The notes: generated by a model not told the origin, from the sequence alone. 64,000 nt of DNA from Bradyrhizobium australiense (GCF_013114825.1 NZ_JAAVLX010000002.1:496001-560000), one strand, 5' to 3'; shown: positions 52,549 to 61,997, counted from the stretch's first letter. Numbers and translations: made by a program.

Positions 52549-53709
52549 ATGCGCAAGTCCGGTGTACACAACTTTCCAGCAATCGATCGTGTCATCTATG
52601 GCAAAGCTGCGTCTGAAGCTCTGAACGAAGAGGCGGAGCGACTGAACGCAAGGCGCGTCTTCCTCATCGTCAGTCGAACCTTGAACACCAAGACCGATGA
52701 GATCGAGAAGATTCGCCGAACGCTCGGCAACAAGCATGTAGCGACTTTCGAAGGAATTGCTCAGCATACGACGCGCAAGCAGGCCGCCGAGGTTGCCCGC
52801 CACGCAACTGACGCGCGAGCTGATCTAGTCGTGGCTGTTGGTGGAGGTTCTGCCGTCGACCTCGCCAAGATAGTCATCATGGCGATGGAACACGATATCC
52901 GCGATGAAGCGGGCTTCGATCCCTTTCCCATGGGTCCGGGTGTGAGCTATTCTCCCTTCCGCTCGCCGACTGTCCGACAGATCGCGGTCCCATCCACCCT
53001 GAATGGTGGCGAATACAATGCCGCAGCGCTCGTCACAGATGAGCGCAGTAAGATGAAGCAGATTTTCTTTCATCCGCTGATGATGCCCGTCGCGATCGTT
53101 CTCGACCCTGCCCTGACCCTTCATACGCCTTCAAAGCTTTGGATGGGATCGGGAACACGTTCGATGGATCATGGTATTGAAGCATTGTGCTCGCCCGCCG
53201 GTACTCCACTTGGTGACGAAGTCGTGTTGGCAGGCATCCGCATTCTGCATGAAGCAATGCTCCGGACTTTAGATCATCCTGACGATCTTGAGGCACGCCG
53301 GCTTTCTCAATACGGTTCGTGGCTTGCGTCCTTTGGTCTACAGGCGCGCATCCCGATGGGAGCAAGCCACGGCATCGGCCATGTGCTGGGGGGCACTTTC
53401 GACGTTCCCCATTACTATTGCACACCTGTCATGATGCCGAGCCTTCTTCGCTACAACAAGCCATTCACCGAGGATGCGCAGAAGCGTTTGGCGACGGCCC
53501 TAGGCACCCCTGGTATCGAAGCCGCAGACGCCTTTGCAAAGTTCACCAAGAGGCTTGGGCTACCCGGCCGCCTCGCTGATGTCGGCATTGGTGAAGACAA
53601 GTTCGATCGGATCAGCAAGATTGCAATCAATCATCGCTTCGTACAGGCCAATCCGCGGCCTTTCAAAAGCGAAGCCGAGATCGTCAACCTGCTGCGAATG
53701 GCCGCTTAA
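52549..53709 (+). CDS. Iron-containing alcohol dehydrogenase / maleylacetate reductase-like
   Basis: A 386-residue group III dehydrogenase: VRVFLIVS-type N-terminal Rossmann part (ARRVFLIVSRTLNTKTDEIE), cofactor loop VVAVGGGSAVDLAKIVIMA, SRTLN-type PSTLNGGEYNAAALVTDE, and metal ligands in GTRSMDHGIEALCS and MGASHGIGHVLGG with FDVPHYYCTPVMMP. The sequence style (PSTLNGGE, SHGIGH) is that of maleylacetate reductases, which reduce maleylacetate to 3-oxoadipate in aromatic breakdown. The start at 52549 follows AGGGAGGAAAAAA. It is a single-gene unit with a palindrome upstream. Confidence 0.92.
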   Translation: MRKSGVHNFPAIDRVIYGKAASEALNEEAERLNARRVFLIVSRTLNTKTDEIEKIRRTLGNKHVATFEGIAQHTTRKQAAEVARHATDARADLVVAVGGGSAVDLAKIVIMAMEHDIRDEAGFDPFPMGPGVSYSPFRSPTVRQIAVPSTLNGGEYNAAALVTDERSKMKQIFFHPLMMPVAIVLDPALTLHTPSKLWMGSGTRSMDHGIEALCSPAGTPLGDEVVLAGIRILHEAMLRTLDHPDDLEARRLSQYGSWLASFGLQARIPMGASHGIGHVLGGTFDVPHYYCTPVMMPSLLRYNKPFTEDAQKRLATALGTPGIEAADAFAKFTKRLGLPGRLADVGIGEDKFDRISKIAINHRFVQANPRPFKSEAEIVNLLRMAA

Positions 53710-53859
53710 CTGAAACAGTTTTCCCGGATGTGCGTCGACGTTCCTCGAAACAAAATCAGGGCGGATCTTTGCGGAGGTTGGCGGTCAACAGGCCGCCACT
53801 TCTGCTGTTCGTAGCCGGTGCCATCAGGCCACCGCCATCCGCGAGGATGGATGAAGATC

Positions 53860-53992
53860 GGCAGCACGGGCATAGCCGCAGAACATGAAGGATAGCCTCG
53901 ACGCCGCCGAGTGCGAGTCCATAAGCATACGGCCGGCTGATACCGACAGCCGTCGCGCCGAGCGTCAGAGCTTAATAGCATCCGTCCTGAGT
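53860..53992 (-). pseudogene. FMN-dependent alpha-hydroxy-acid dehydrogenase, C-terminal remnant
   Basis: The minus strand reads LTLGATAVGISRPYAYGLAL followed by GGVEAILHVLR, the FMN phosphate-binding end of lactate/glycolate oxidase-type enzymes. The preceding TDAIK is in another frame (one G missing in AAGCTCTG). The rest of the enzyme is absent. It is a decayed fragment. Confidence 0.65.
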
Positions 53993-54354
53993 GGGGTTCT
54001 CGACGGCCGCAAAATGATTAACTATTGGCATGACTCGCAAGCTGCCTTTGGCGTCACCCGCCGCCCTGAAGCGGGTGAGCAGCTCCATTTGGCCCGCGCG
54101 TTCGCTGTGAAGTCCCGCGAAATCGACCGAACTGCCGATGATCTCGTAGTTCCGGTATTGTCCGCGGCGCCGGATGGTCGGCGAGAAAGGATTCGGAGGC
54201 AAATACGCCGAAAGCTTGATCACAAATGATGTATCGCCGACGCGAAGCGAGAGATCGCGATGGAGCGATGCGAATGAGTCTCCGTCAAGGAACGTCCAAC
54301 GGCTCCCACTTGGCCCGCTGCACCTGTAACCAAAATGGGGCCCTCATGCTTCAT
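53993..54354 (-). pseudogene. NmrA-like NAD(P)-binding protein start fused to unknown decayed sequence
   Basis: From the ATG at 54354 (preceded by GCGAGG) the minus strand reads MKHEGPILVTGAAGQVGAVG, the nucleotide-binding start of NmrA/quinone-oxidoreductase-like proteins, and breaks down after about 25 codons. A second stretch (54223 to 53993) in another frame reads as protein (SSVDFAGLHSERAGQMELLT) but I do not recognise it. HxlR genes are often next to NmrA genes, so this may be the dead target of the adjacent HxlR regulator. Confidence 0.5.
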
Positions 54355-54605
54355 ACTGGCCTCGCTGAAGGATTGATGCCCACCCGTAGCTGTCCGCACG
54401 CGCCTCGAACCTGCTCCTGATCTAGTATTGATACGATACTTACTTGCTTTTTACATGCGGGAACGAGATCGCGGCAGAGATAGCGCATCGCTAAAGGCAA
54501 CAATCGTGACGCTAGATCGAACGGCCGAGTGTATCGCCAAACCGGCTCGCTGCGGCGGGGTGGCCGTGTCAAGCCGCCGTGGGTTGGCTCGATATCCTCA
54601 GATCT
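54355..54605. promoter_or_regulatory. Upstream region of the NmrA remnant, with dyad
   Basis: GTATTGATACGATAC (about 54424-54438) contains overlapping ATAC/GTAT dyads in an otherwise gene-free 250 bases between the NmrA remnant and the HxlR stop. It is a plausible relic operator; nothing else is visible. Confidence 0.3.
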
Positions 54606-55040
54606 TTAGGAGATGGCTTTGGCACCGGATTTTACCCGCTTGACCGGCCGGCGGACCAGGGCGTCGGCAGCCTGTTGCAGGTGCCGGAAACACTCGTCAT
54701 GCTGGAGACCGCGCTTCAACCTACCACCGAGGTGCCGGATGCCCCATCGGCCAAGAGCCAGAACGATCACACCGAGTTCACGGCCACGATCGGTAAGGGC
54801 ATAGGCGGCTCGCGGGGGATGGTTGGAGTAGAACTCGCGACGTACGAGGCCATGTGCCTCAAGTGTTTTCAGACGGTCAGAGAGGACGTTGGGCGCCATG
54901 CCGGGCAGGCGCTCCTGAAGGTCCTGAAAACGCATGGTGCCGGGGAGAAGGTCACGGACGATCAGCAACGTCCAGCGCGCGCCCACAATATCGAGCGTCC
55001 GCGCCACAGGACAAGACGCATCAAGGCTGTTCTTTGCCAT
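54606..55040 (-). CDS. HxlR-family regulator
   Basis: A protein of about 144 residues with a full HxlR domain: SCPVARTLDIVGARWTLLIV (conserved Cys and Arg-Trp), RFQDLQERLPGMAPNVLSDR, LKTLEAHGLVRREFYSNHPP and YALTDRGRELGVIVLALGRW. I take the ATG at 55040 (MAKNSLDASCP); an upstream ATG at 55076 is possible. A perfect AATAT-N7-ATATT dyad lies 57 bases upstream. Its probable former target, the NmrA-like gene, is a remnant, so it may now be an orphan. Confidence 0.9.
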   Translation of the reverse strand: MAKNSLDASCPVARTLDIVGARWTLLIVRDLLPGTMRFQDLQERLPGMAPNVLSDRLKTLEAHGLVRREFYSNHPPRAAYALTDRGRELGVIVLALGRWGIRHLGGRLKRGLQHDECFRHLQQAADALVRRPVKRVKSGAKAIS

Positions 55041-55096
55041 TCGGGGGCTCAACCACCAGCTTGTAGCAAGTACCACGGCCTAAAATCTGCCTTGCC

Positions 55097-55113
55097 AATA
55101 TATAGTCAATATT
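55097..55113. promoter_or_regulatory. Palindrome upstream of HxlR gene (AATAT-N7-ATATT)
   Basis: A five-base dyad with seven-base spacer ATAGTCA, in the same geometry as the other HxlR-linked sites. It could serve autoregulation. AT-richness makes a chance match easier. Confidence 0.4.
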
Positions 55114-55726
55114 CTTTTAGTTGGAACTCCCATCGCCGGATTCCGAACGCAAAATTTCCTAATGGCCGGTTTGGGCCAGAGTTCGGATGGAAAACATCGG
55201 CCGAAAGCCAGCGATAGGTGCGGTCATCTGATCGGATCGAAGTTCGAATCCATGGTTGGGTGGCAGCAGAGGCAGCCCAGCGGAAATCGCACGTCTCGCG
55301 CTGTTCGAGGCTCCAAGTAAGGTCCGATAGGTTTTCATCCCCTCGGTTTTGGCGACGCCAAAAACAAACCCCTACGATGCGTCGGTAGCAATGGCCGTAA
55401 GTAGGAGGTTGGGGATGCTGTAGGTCAATGCGATCAAGGATACTTCAAAGAAGAATGTGGCGGCGGCCCAGACCAGACGTGCGATGCCCAAGGCTCGCCA
55501 ACCCCTAGTAAATCGGATTCGATCGAAGACCGCCTAACGCCACCTCGCGAGCCACATGCAATTTTGCTCGGAACTTCTTGCCTGCGGCCCTCAGAATGGC
55601 GCTCATGCAAGTAATCTTTGTGCCCTTTGGCACACCGCATACGGAGTTCTGATAAGCTGTTGTATGATTTCCGTCATGTGATATTTATAGTTTAATTCAT
55701 AGCTGATCAATCGCATGGAGGCTTTT
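55114..55726. other. Gene-free region with decayed coding-like pieces
   Basis: No intact gene is supported. On the minus strand around 55385-55500 a frame reads LGIARLVWAAATFFFEVSLI and on to a stop, resembling one or two membrane helices of a transporter, but it has no start and no identifiable family. The sequence looks like further decay in the same stretch. Confidence 0.4.
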
Positions 55727-56586
55727 ATGCGACGAGACGGTAAAGTGGCGATTGTGACCGGGCTTCGACAGGAATCGGGCAGGCCTCCGCAAAGGCGCTG
55801 CACCAAGCTGGATTCCGCGTGTTCGGCACCAGCCGGCGCGCTGTCGCGAGTACCGTCGAGGGGATTACGATGGTCACCTGCGACGTGCCGGACGATGCAT
55901 CGGTGAACGCAGCCGTCTGCAAGGTGCACGATGCGACAGGCAGGATCGACGTTCTCGTGAACAACGCGGGGCTGGGCCTGCTTGCCGGCGCTGAAGAATC
56001 TTCGGCCGATCAAGCCCAAGCATTATTCGATGTAAACCTTTTCGGAGTGATCCGCACGACCAACGCGGTCCTGCCGATCATGCGACAACAAAAGGCAGGA
56101 CGGATCGTCGATATAAGTTCGGTCCTTGGCTTGATACCGGCCCCATTTTCGGTCCTCTCCACGAAGCATGCTTTCGAAGGCTATTCGGAGTCCCTCGATC
56201 ATGAGGTGCGGACCTTCGGCATTCGAATTTGCTTGCTTGGGCCGGCGTATACCCGCACTTCGTTCGAACAGAACGGGGTGCTTCCGGATCGAAGCCTGAA
56301 CGCCTACGTCTCGGCGCGAATGCGCTCCAGCGCACTTATGCACGAGGTCATGAAGACAGCCGATAGTCCCGAGTTTGTTGCTGAGAGGGTTGTGGAAGCC
56401 GCAATTATCACGTCGCCCCGTCGGCGATACACCTGCGGTAGGACGGCGCAGCAAGTGAGCATCCTGCGTCGCTTCGTACCCGAACGGATGTTCGACAAGA
56501 GCCTTCGCAAGCAGATGGGATTTGCCGGCGTAACCGTGGCTAAGCGGATCTCGACCGAACGCTCGCCTTTGCCTTGGGGCGTTTGA
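55727..56586 (+). pseudogene. Short-chain dehydrogenase with one-base frameshift
   Basis: From the ATG at 55727 (GGAGG five bases upstream) the frame reads MRRDGKVAIVTG and then leaves the SDR pattern. One frame over, STGIGQASAKALHQAGFRVF continues the cofactor-binding loop, and the rest is a normal SDR: NNAG (in VLVNNAGLGLLAGAEE), SSVLGLIPAPFSVLSTKHAF (catalytic Ser, with Tyr of YxxxK replaced at STKHA) and a C-terminus to 56586. Loss of one G in ACCGGGCTTCG at about 55762 explains it. The downstream frame has an ATG at 55819, which would give a protein lacking the cofactor loop. The Tyr loss may mean it was non-standard even before the lesion. Confidence 0.7.
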
Positions 56587-56707
56587 GCGCAGTGGTCCGG
56601 TCGGGCCGCTTGCGACTTCGTGCCGACGGCTAAGGGCTCCATTGCTGTTCGGAGCTAACCTCACGCCCGTGGGGTGCTCATGGGCAATTCAACAAGGTAA
56701 TCTCATC

Positions 56708-57970
56708 ATGCGTCGTGTCGTCGTTACAGGGTTGGGATTGGTATCACCGCTGGGTTGCGGCAGTGAGTTGGCATGGTCCCGGCTGCTCGCGGGCCGTTCG
56801 GGGCTGGCTGCCCTTCCCGAATGGGCGGCTGCCCTTCCCGCGCGGGTCGCTGGAATCGTGCCGACAAAGGCCGACCATCCGGATGGAGGCTTCGATCCGG
56901 ATCTGGTTGTTCCTCCCAAGGATCAGCGGAGGATGGATCGCTTCATCCTGTTCGCACTGGTCGCCACGGCCGAGGCCCTCGCACAAGCGGCATGGACTCC
57001 TTCGGACGCGCATTCGCTGGAGCGCACGGCGAGCGTGATCGCATCGGGCATCGGAGGCTTTCCGGCAATCGTCGAGGCGGTTCGCACCACCGATCAGCGC
57101 GGCGTCAAGCGCCTCTCGCCGTTCACCGTGCCGTCCTTTCTCGCAAATCTTGCGGCTGGTCATATCTCCATCCGCTACGGCTTCAAGGGTCCCATCGGCA
57201 CCCCGGTTACCGCTTGCGCCGCGAGCGTGCAGGCAATCGGCGATGCTGCACGCCTCATCCGAACCGAAGAAGCAGACGTTGCGATTTGCGGTGGCTCGGA
57301 AGCCTGCATCGATCTCGTGAGCCTCGGCGGCTTCGCCGCCGCCCGGGCTCTTTCGACGGGCTTCAACGAAACGCCAGCGCGTGCGTCCCGGCCCTTCGAC
57401 CGCGACCGCGACGGCTTCGTCATGGGTGAAGGTGCCGGCATCCTCGTCATTGAAGAGTTGGAACACGCGCTCCGCCGGGGCGCCCAACCGATCGCCGAAA
57501 TCGCCGGTTATGGCACGACTGCCGATGCCTACCACATCACGTCAGGACCCGAGGACGGCAACGGCGCGCGCCGCGCCATGGAAGGCGCCTTGCGGGCGGC
57601 CGGCCTCAAGCCCGGTGATATCCAGCATCTCAACGCCCATTCCACGTCGACGCCGGTTGGCGACGTTTCCGAACTGGAAGCAATCAAAGCCGTGTTCGGC
57701 CGCGACGGAAAAATTGCCGTCAGCGCCACCAAATCGGCGACCGGTCATCTGCTCGGCGCAGCCGGGGGAGCGGAAGCGATCTTCACGATCCTCGCGTTAC
57801 GCGACCAGGTCGCGCCGCCCACCCTCAATCTCGAAAATGGTGACGCGGCCGCAGAAGGCGTCGACCTCGTGTCCCGTGAGGCCAGGCGCATGACGATGGA
57901 GCATGCGATTTCGAATGGATTCGGTTTCGGGGGCGTCAACGCCAGCGTCATCTTTCGACGTTGGCAATGA
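56708..57970 (+). CDS. Beta-ketoacyl-ACP synthase II-like (FabF family)
   Basis: The 420-residue condensing enzyme has the thiolase fold with a full KAS triad: Cys170 in VTACAASVQAIGDA, His311 in LNAHSTSTPVGD and His347 in ATKSATGHLLGAAGG with Lys342, then GFGFGGVNAS. It elongates acyl-ACP with malonyl-ACP. The usual NAHGTST is NAHSTST here, a mild change. No acyl carrier protein or other fatty-acid gene is adjacent, so it is probably an auxiliary or specialised synthase. I take the ATG at 56708 (MRRVVVTGLG), which matches the conserved N-terminus; the upstream frame is longer but unsupported. Confidence 0.92.
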   Translation: MRRVVVTGLGLVSPLGCGSELAWSRLLAGRSGLAALPEWAAALPARVAGIVPTKADHPDGGFDPDLVVPPKDQRRMDRFILFALVATAEALAQAAWTPSDAHSLERTASVIASGIGGFPAIVEAVRTTDQRGVKRLSPFTVPSFLANLAAGHISIRYGFKGPIGTPVTACAASVQAIGDAARLIRTEEADVAICGGSEACIDLVSLGGFAAARALSTGFNETPARASRPFDRDRDGFVMGEGAGILVIEELEHALRRGAQPIAEIAGYGTTADAYHITSGPEDGNGARRAMEGALRAAGLKPGDIQHLNAHSTSTPVGDVSELEAIKAVFGRDGKIAVSATKSATGHLLGAAGGAEAIFTILALRDQVAPPTLNLENGDAAAEGVDLVSREARRMTMEHAISNGFGFGGVNASVIFRRWQ

Positions 57971-57994
57971 CCAGGCTTGCCCAGGATTGGCAAG

Positions 57995-58200
57995 TCATCG
58001 CCGACCTACCTGCGACTGGGACGGCACCAGAACGGGTCCGACCTCGACGTTTTCGGGCCGCAACGGCTTGCCAATCATCGTCCGCAATTCCGGATATTCG
58101 ATCGGGCGATCAGCGGCGCGGGTTGCCGAACACGACTTACGGGGCGGCTTCGCCAGCCAGGCGTCACCCATTTCTTCAGCGAAGTCCATGGCACTATCCC
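57995..58200 (-). pseudogene. HxlR regulator C-terminal remnant
   Basis: The minus strand reads GDAWLAKPP, then after frame damage RAADRPIEYPELRTMIGKPL and RPENVEV. This matches the C-terminal extension of the HxlR protein at 25283-25831 (WGDDWLAEP, GRPIEYPELRTSSGKPLRLE). The preceding KKWGD segment is one frame away (AAATGGGTGAC instead of AAATGGGGTGAC), and the DNA-binding half is absent. It is a truncated, frameshifted copy. Confidence 0.75.
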
Positions 58201-58285
58201 GACAGAATCAAGGCGCACATCATTGTGCTTCGACATGAATACGAGAAGATTTTCGTGCTCTCATCGACTGGCGATAGGACGGCAT

Positions 58286-59476
58286 TCAGCCGTGATACGC
58301 AAACAGCTCGATCGGATCACTGAAGCCACGTACCGGATATTCGCCAACGCGTTCGAGATCGAAATCGTTTTCGACGAACTCGGCGAACGCGCGGGAGAGC
58401 AGCACTGTTCTTCCCAACTGCTTGGTGAGGTTTTCGAGACGCGAAGCCATGTTGACCGCAGGACCGATGACGGTGAAGTCGAGCCGGGTGCGCGATCCGA
58501 TATTGCCGTACATGACGTCTCCGACGTGAACGCCGATACCGTAATTCAGCGGCGCTCGACCGGTGTCGCCGTTCTTTTCGTTCAGGGCGGCCATGGCCTG
58601 ACGGGCTTCGGCCACGGCATGCAGCAGATTTGCGCAGGCCGAGGGCTGACTGAGTGGAAAAATGGCAAGCAGACCGTCACCGATGAATTTCAGTATTTCC
58701 CCGCCATGCCGCGCAATCGGCTCCGACATCGCATCGAAATAGCCGTTTAGAAGATCAATGACATCATCGCGCGGCCAGTTATCGGAGATCCTGGTGAAAT
58801 CCCGCAGATCGCAGATCATGATCGCGGCGCTTACCGTCGTCCCGCTTCCGCGCCTGGTGGCGCCGGCCAGGATGAGCTCGCCGGCATGCGACCCAACATA
58901 GGTTTCGAGCAAAGTTCGCGCCAGTCGGTTCTTGACACGAATTTCGCTGACCAGCGCCAGAACCGGCAACAGTTTCAACAGGCCGGCGACATGCGCGTCA
59001 TCGAAACCTCCGGGCCGATCGGTTGCAAAAGTCACGATATGTCGCTTGCCGAGCGTATGGTACAACGGCCACGCCACATAGTCGGTCAGACCTTTTGTCC
59101 GCATGTCATCGTAGACGGCGTGCTTGCGTCCCAGTGACGGGTCCCGTTCGAGGTTCTCGCGCACCTCGATGGCACCGTCATGGATTTCATTGGCGGGACT
59201 ACCGATGTATTCGGATCGCTCCCTGACATCGTAGTCGACTCTCGCGATCTCTGCCTCACGCATCCCGTCGGACCACATGATCCGGGCACCCAGCCATTGC
59301 GGATGGTGGATCAAGATATGAAGCGATGCCCGTTTGACGGGGATGCCCGTTCGCTGCAGCCGGACACACAGCTCGGCGAAAATATTGTCAATGAAGCGCT
59401 CATCGCGCGTGTCGTTTGTCAGCCAGTGCAAGACGTCCTGCGCGGTGACGGCATCGATGTTTGGCGGCGCGTTCAT
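58286..59476 (-). CDS. Class III adenylate/guanylate cyclase
   Basis: A 396-residue protein: an N-terminal region of about 200 residues without recognised motif, then a class III cyclase domain with metal Asp in MICDLRDFTRISD, FDAMSEPIARHGGEILKFIG then DGLLAIFP (second metal Asp, Lys for base selection), and LDFTVIGPAVNMASRLE with the transition-state Asn and Arg. The Lys and Asp at the purine-specificity positions favour cAMP. The ATG at 59476 has AGGAG six bases upstream. It is divergent from AMP nucleosidase; cAMP and AMP turnover could be linked but nothing else shows this. Confidence 0.9.
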   Translation of the reverse strand: MNAPPNIDAVTAQDVLHWLTNDTRDERFIDNIFAELCVRLQRTGIPVKRASLHILIHHPQWLGARIMWSDGMREAEIARVDYDVRERSEYIGSPANEIHDGAIEVRENLERDPSLGRKHAVYDDMRTKGLTDYVAWPLYHTLGKRHIVTFATDRPGGFDDAHVAGLLKLLPVLALVSEIRVKNRLARTLLETYVGSHAGELILAGATRRGSGTTVSAAIMICDLRDFTRISDNWPRDDVIDLLNGYFDAMSEPIARHGGEILKFIGDGLLAIFPLSQPSACANLLHAVAEARQAMAALNEKNGDTGRAPLNYGIGVHVGDVMYGNIGSRTRLDFTVIGPAVNMASRLENLTKQLGRTVLLSRAFAEFVENDFDLERVGEYPVRGFSDPIELFAYHG

Positions 59477-59743
59477 ATCTTGCTCCTGAGTAGTGACCCG
59501 GATCGACGGTACAGGATATGTCGTGTTCCCGCTCGACAACGTCAACGGACCGCCGCAACCTTGGTAGTGCGCATCGGGTTGCCGGTCGGTTGCCGCGGCG
59601 GCCCTGCAGCAATCCCATTGAGATCGGTCACCCCTGAAAGACACCCACCAACCTCCCGGACAACCAATTTTGCGCCCAAAACCCCTGCCGTGGCCCACAT
59701 GCCAAGCCTCCCCATTGGTCGTCCAAGATATTAGGTTAGGCTC
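59477..59743. promoter_or_regulatory. Divergent promoter region, cyclase / AMP nucleosidase
   Basis: These 267 bases separate the two divergent genes. I see no strong palindrome or promoter boxes; the region should carry both promoters. Confidence 0.35.
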
Positions 59744-61246
59744 ATGAAGAATCACGGTCAGCCCCGAGCCATCGGGCCAATAGCCACACCAGAGCCCTTC
59801 GTGCGGCAAAGCTTCGACGACCCACGCAAGGCGGTCGCGGTTTTGCGATCACTTTATGCCCGAAATACCCAGTTCCTGCGCGATTCCTTCGCCTCGCTCG
59901 CGGCTGGCGGTGACAGTAACCGGCGCTACCGGGCGTTCTATCCGGAAATCAGCGTCACCACGAGCTCATACACGCAGGTCGATGCTCGTCAGTCCTATGG
60001 CCACATGCCGACGCCCGGGCACTACTCCACCACGATCACGCAGCCCGACCTGTTTGAAACCTATCTTATTGAGCAGCTCGATCTGATCATGCGCAACCAT
60101 GGCGTTCCGGTCGCCGTATCCGAGTCGGAAACCCCCATCCCACTGCATTTTGCTTTTCTCGAAGGCACATACGTCGACGGCGCCGCCGCCAAAAACATCA
60201 AGCGACCGATCCGAGACTTATTCGACGTTCCAGATCTTGATGGAACCGACGATCAGATCGCCAATGGCACATACGAAGCACCGGTCGGCCGGCCGAGGCC
60301 GCTGGCGCAATTCACCGCGCAGCGCGTCGACTATTCGCTTCATCGCCTGCAGCACTACACGGCCACCAGCCCAAACCACTTTCAGAACTTCGTGCTGTTC
60401 ACCAACTACCAATTCTACATCGACGAATTCTGTGCTCGCGCTAGGGACCTGATCGCGAACGGCGATAACGGCTATACCGAATTCGTCGAGCCAGGCAACG
60501 TCATTATCAGGCGCGACGAACGGCGACCGGCCGCCGGCGTCATAACGGCGCGTCTGCCGCAGATGCCGGCCTATCATCTGAAGAAGCCGGACTACGCAGG
60601 CATCACCATGGTCAATATCGGTGTCGGGCCCGCGAACGCCAAGACGATCACCGACCATATCGCCGTGCTCAGGCCGCATGCGTGGCTCATGCTCGGGCAT
60701 TGTGCCGGATTGCGCGACACCCAGGCGCTGGGCGACTACGTGCTGGCGCATGCTTACATGCGGGAAGATCATGTTCTCGACGACGACCTCCCGCTATGGG
60801 TGCCCCTTCCTGCGCTGGCCGAAATCCAGGTCGCACTCGAGGAGGCCGTGGCGGAAGTGACCGGGTTATCCGGGTATGACTTGAAGCGCGTCATGCGCAC
60901 CGGCACCGTCGCCTCCATCGACAATCGCAATTGGGAATTGCGCGACCGCCGTGGTCCGATCCAGCGGCTCTCGCAATCGCGCGCCATTGCGCTCGATATG
61001 GAATCGGCGACAATCGCCGCGAACGGATTCCGCTTCCGCGTACCCTACGGAACCTTGCTGTGCGTGTCCGACAAGCCGTTGCACGGAGAACTGAAGCTGC
61101 CCGGCATGGCCACCGAGTTCTACAAGCGGCAGGTGGCCCAGCATCTGACCATCGGCATCCGGACGATGGAGAAGTTGGCGGACATGCCGCTGGAGCGGCT
61201 GCATTCGCGGAAGCTCAGAAACTTCTCGGAAACGGCGTTCCAGTAG
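59744..61246 (+). CDS. amn: AMP nucleosidase
   Basis: The 500-residue enzyme splits AMP into adenine and ribose 5-phosphate. The N-terminal regulatory domain spans about 1-170 (FYPEISVTTSSYTQVDARQS, YGHMPTPGHYSTTITQPDLF), and the C-terminal nucleosidase domain has MVNIGVGPANAKTITDHIAV, WLMLGHCAGLRDTQALGDYV and ALDMESATIAANGFRFRVPY with the Met-Glu-Ser ribose-binding motif. Length is as in other bacterial Amn proteins. It converges with the uracil catabolism genes (24 bases between stops), a neighbouring nucleotide-salvage theme. Confidence 0.95.
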   Translation: MKNHGQPRAIGPIATPEPFVRQSFDDPRKAVAVLRSLYARNTQFLRDSFASLAAGGDSNRRYRAFYPEISVTTSSYTQVDARQSYGHMPTPGHYSTTITQPDLFETYLIEQLDLIMRNHGVPVAVSESETPIPLHFAFLEGTYVDGAAAKNIKRPIRDLFDVPDLDGTDDQIANGTYEAPVGRPRPLAQFTAQRVDYSLHRLQHYTATSPNHFQNFVLFTNYQFYIDEFCARARDLIANGDNGYTEFVEPGNVIIRRDERRPAAGVITARLPQMPAYHLKKPDYAGITMVNIGVGPANAKTITDHIAVLRPHAWLMLGHCAGLRDTQALGDYVLAHAYMREDHVLDDDLPLWVPLPALAEIQVALEEAVAEVTGLSGYDLKRVMRTGTVASIDNRNWELRDRRGPIQRLSQSRAIALDMESATIAANGFRFRVPYGTLLCVSDKPLHGELKLPGMATEFYKRQVAQHLTIGIRTMEKLADMPLERLHSRKLRNFSETAFQ

Positions 61247-61270
61247 GGCGCGCCGAGACCTGTTTGGTTC

Positions 61271-61900
61271 TTATCGGGTGCCATAAGCGCGGTCGCCGGC
61301 ATCACCCAGGCCAGGCAGGATAAAGGCGTTCGCATCCAGCCCCTCGTCGATACCGGCCGTCCACAGCCGCACGTCGGGATGCAGGCCGCGGAAGCGCTCC
61401 ACACCTTCCGGCGCGGCAAGCAGGCATACCAGCCGAATATCCTTCGCGCCTCGTTCCTTCAGCCGGTCCACCGCCGCCACCGCCGTGTTCGCCGTCGCAA
61501 GAACCGGCGACACCACGATAGCAAGCCGTTCGTGAAGATCGGACGGCGATTTGAAAAAATATTCGACCGCCACGAATGTCTGCGGCTCGCGGTAGAGCCC
61601 GATATGCGCGACGCGGGCGGTGGGGACGAGGTCCAGCATTCCGTCGACAAAGGTCACCCCTGCCCGCAACACCGGCACGAAAACCAGTTTCTTTCCCGCG
61701 ATCTTGGCGGAGTGCATTCGGGCCAGCGGAGTCTCGACCTCCACGTCGGTCAGCGGCAGGTCGCGCGTCACCTCGTAACAAAGCAGCATTCCGATTTCTT
61801 TGAGGAGTTCGCGAAAAGACTTGGTCGAAATCGTCTTGTCACGGATCAGCGTAAGCTTGTGCTGCACCAAGGGGTGATCCACGATCGTAACGCTTTCCAT
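61271..61900 (-). CDS. upp: Uracil phosphoribosyltransferase (URC6-type)
   Basis: A 209-residue [44 protein letters not shown], and the uracil-binding end [20 protein letters not shown]. It makes UMP from uracil and PRPP, the entry step proposed for the URC pathway. The PRPP-binding loop, DPMLATGGS in the E. coli enzyme, reads SPVLATANT here. The ATG at 61900 follows GGGAGCAAAAGC. It is the last gene of the URC4/URC1 cluster, with 97 bases to URC4. Confidence 0.93.
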   Translation of the reverse strand: MESVTIVDHPLVQHKLTLIRDKTISTKSFRELLKEIGMLLCYEVTRDLPLTDVEVETPLARMHSAKIAGKKLVFVPVLRAGVTFVDGMLDLVPTARVAHIGLYREPQTFVAVEYFFKSPSDLHERLAIVVSPVLATANTAVAAVDRLKERGAKDIRLVCLLAAPEGVERFRGLHPDVRLWTAGIDEGLDANAFILPGLGDAGDRAYGTR

Positions 61901-61997
61901 GCTTTTGCTCCCTGCGACTAATTGAATCGCGTTCCATAGCGGTTTTTCGAGCGAACCGGGTACCCTGTTCGCATGAAGAAAACACGTCAACCAAACA

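Noticed and set aside
53885..54229. 114-codon plus-strand frame
   Set aside because: Opposite strand to recognisable remnants of an FMN dehydrogenase and other decayed coding sequence.
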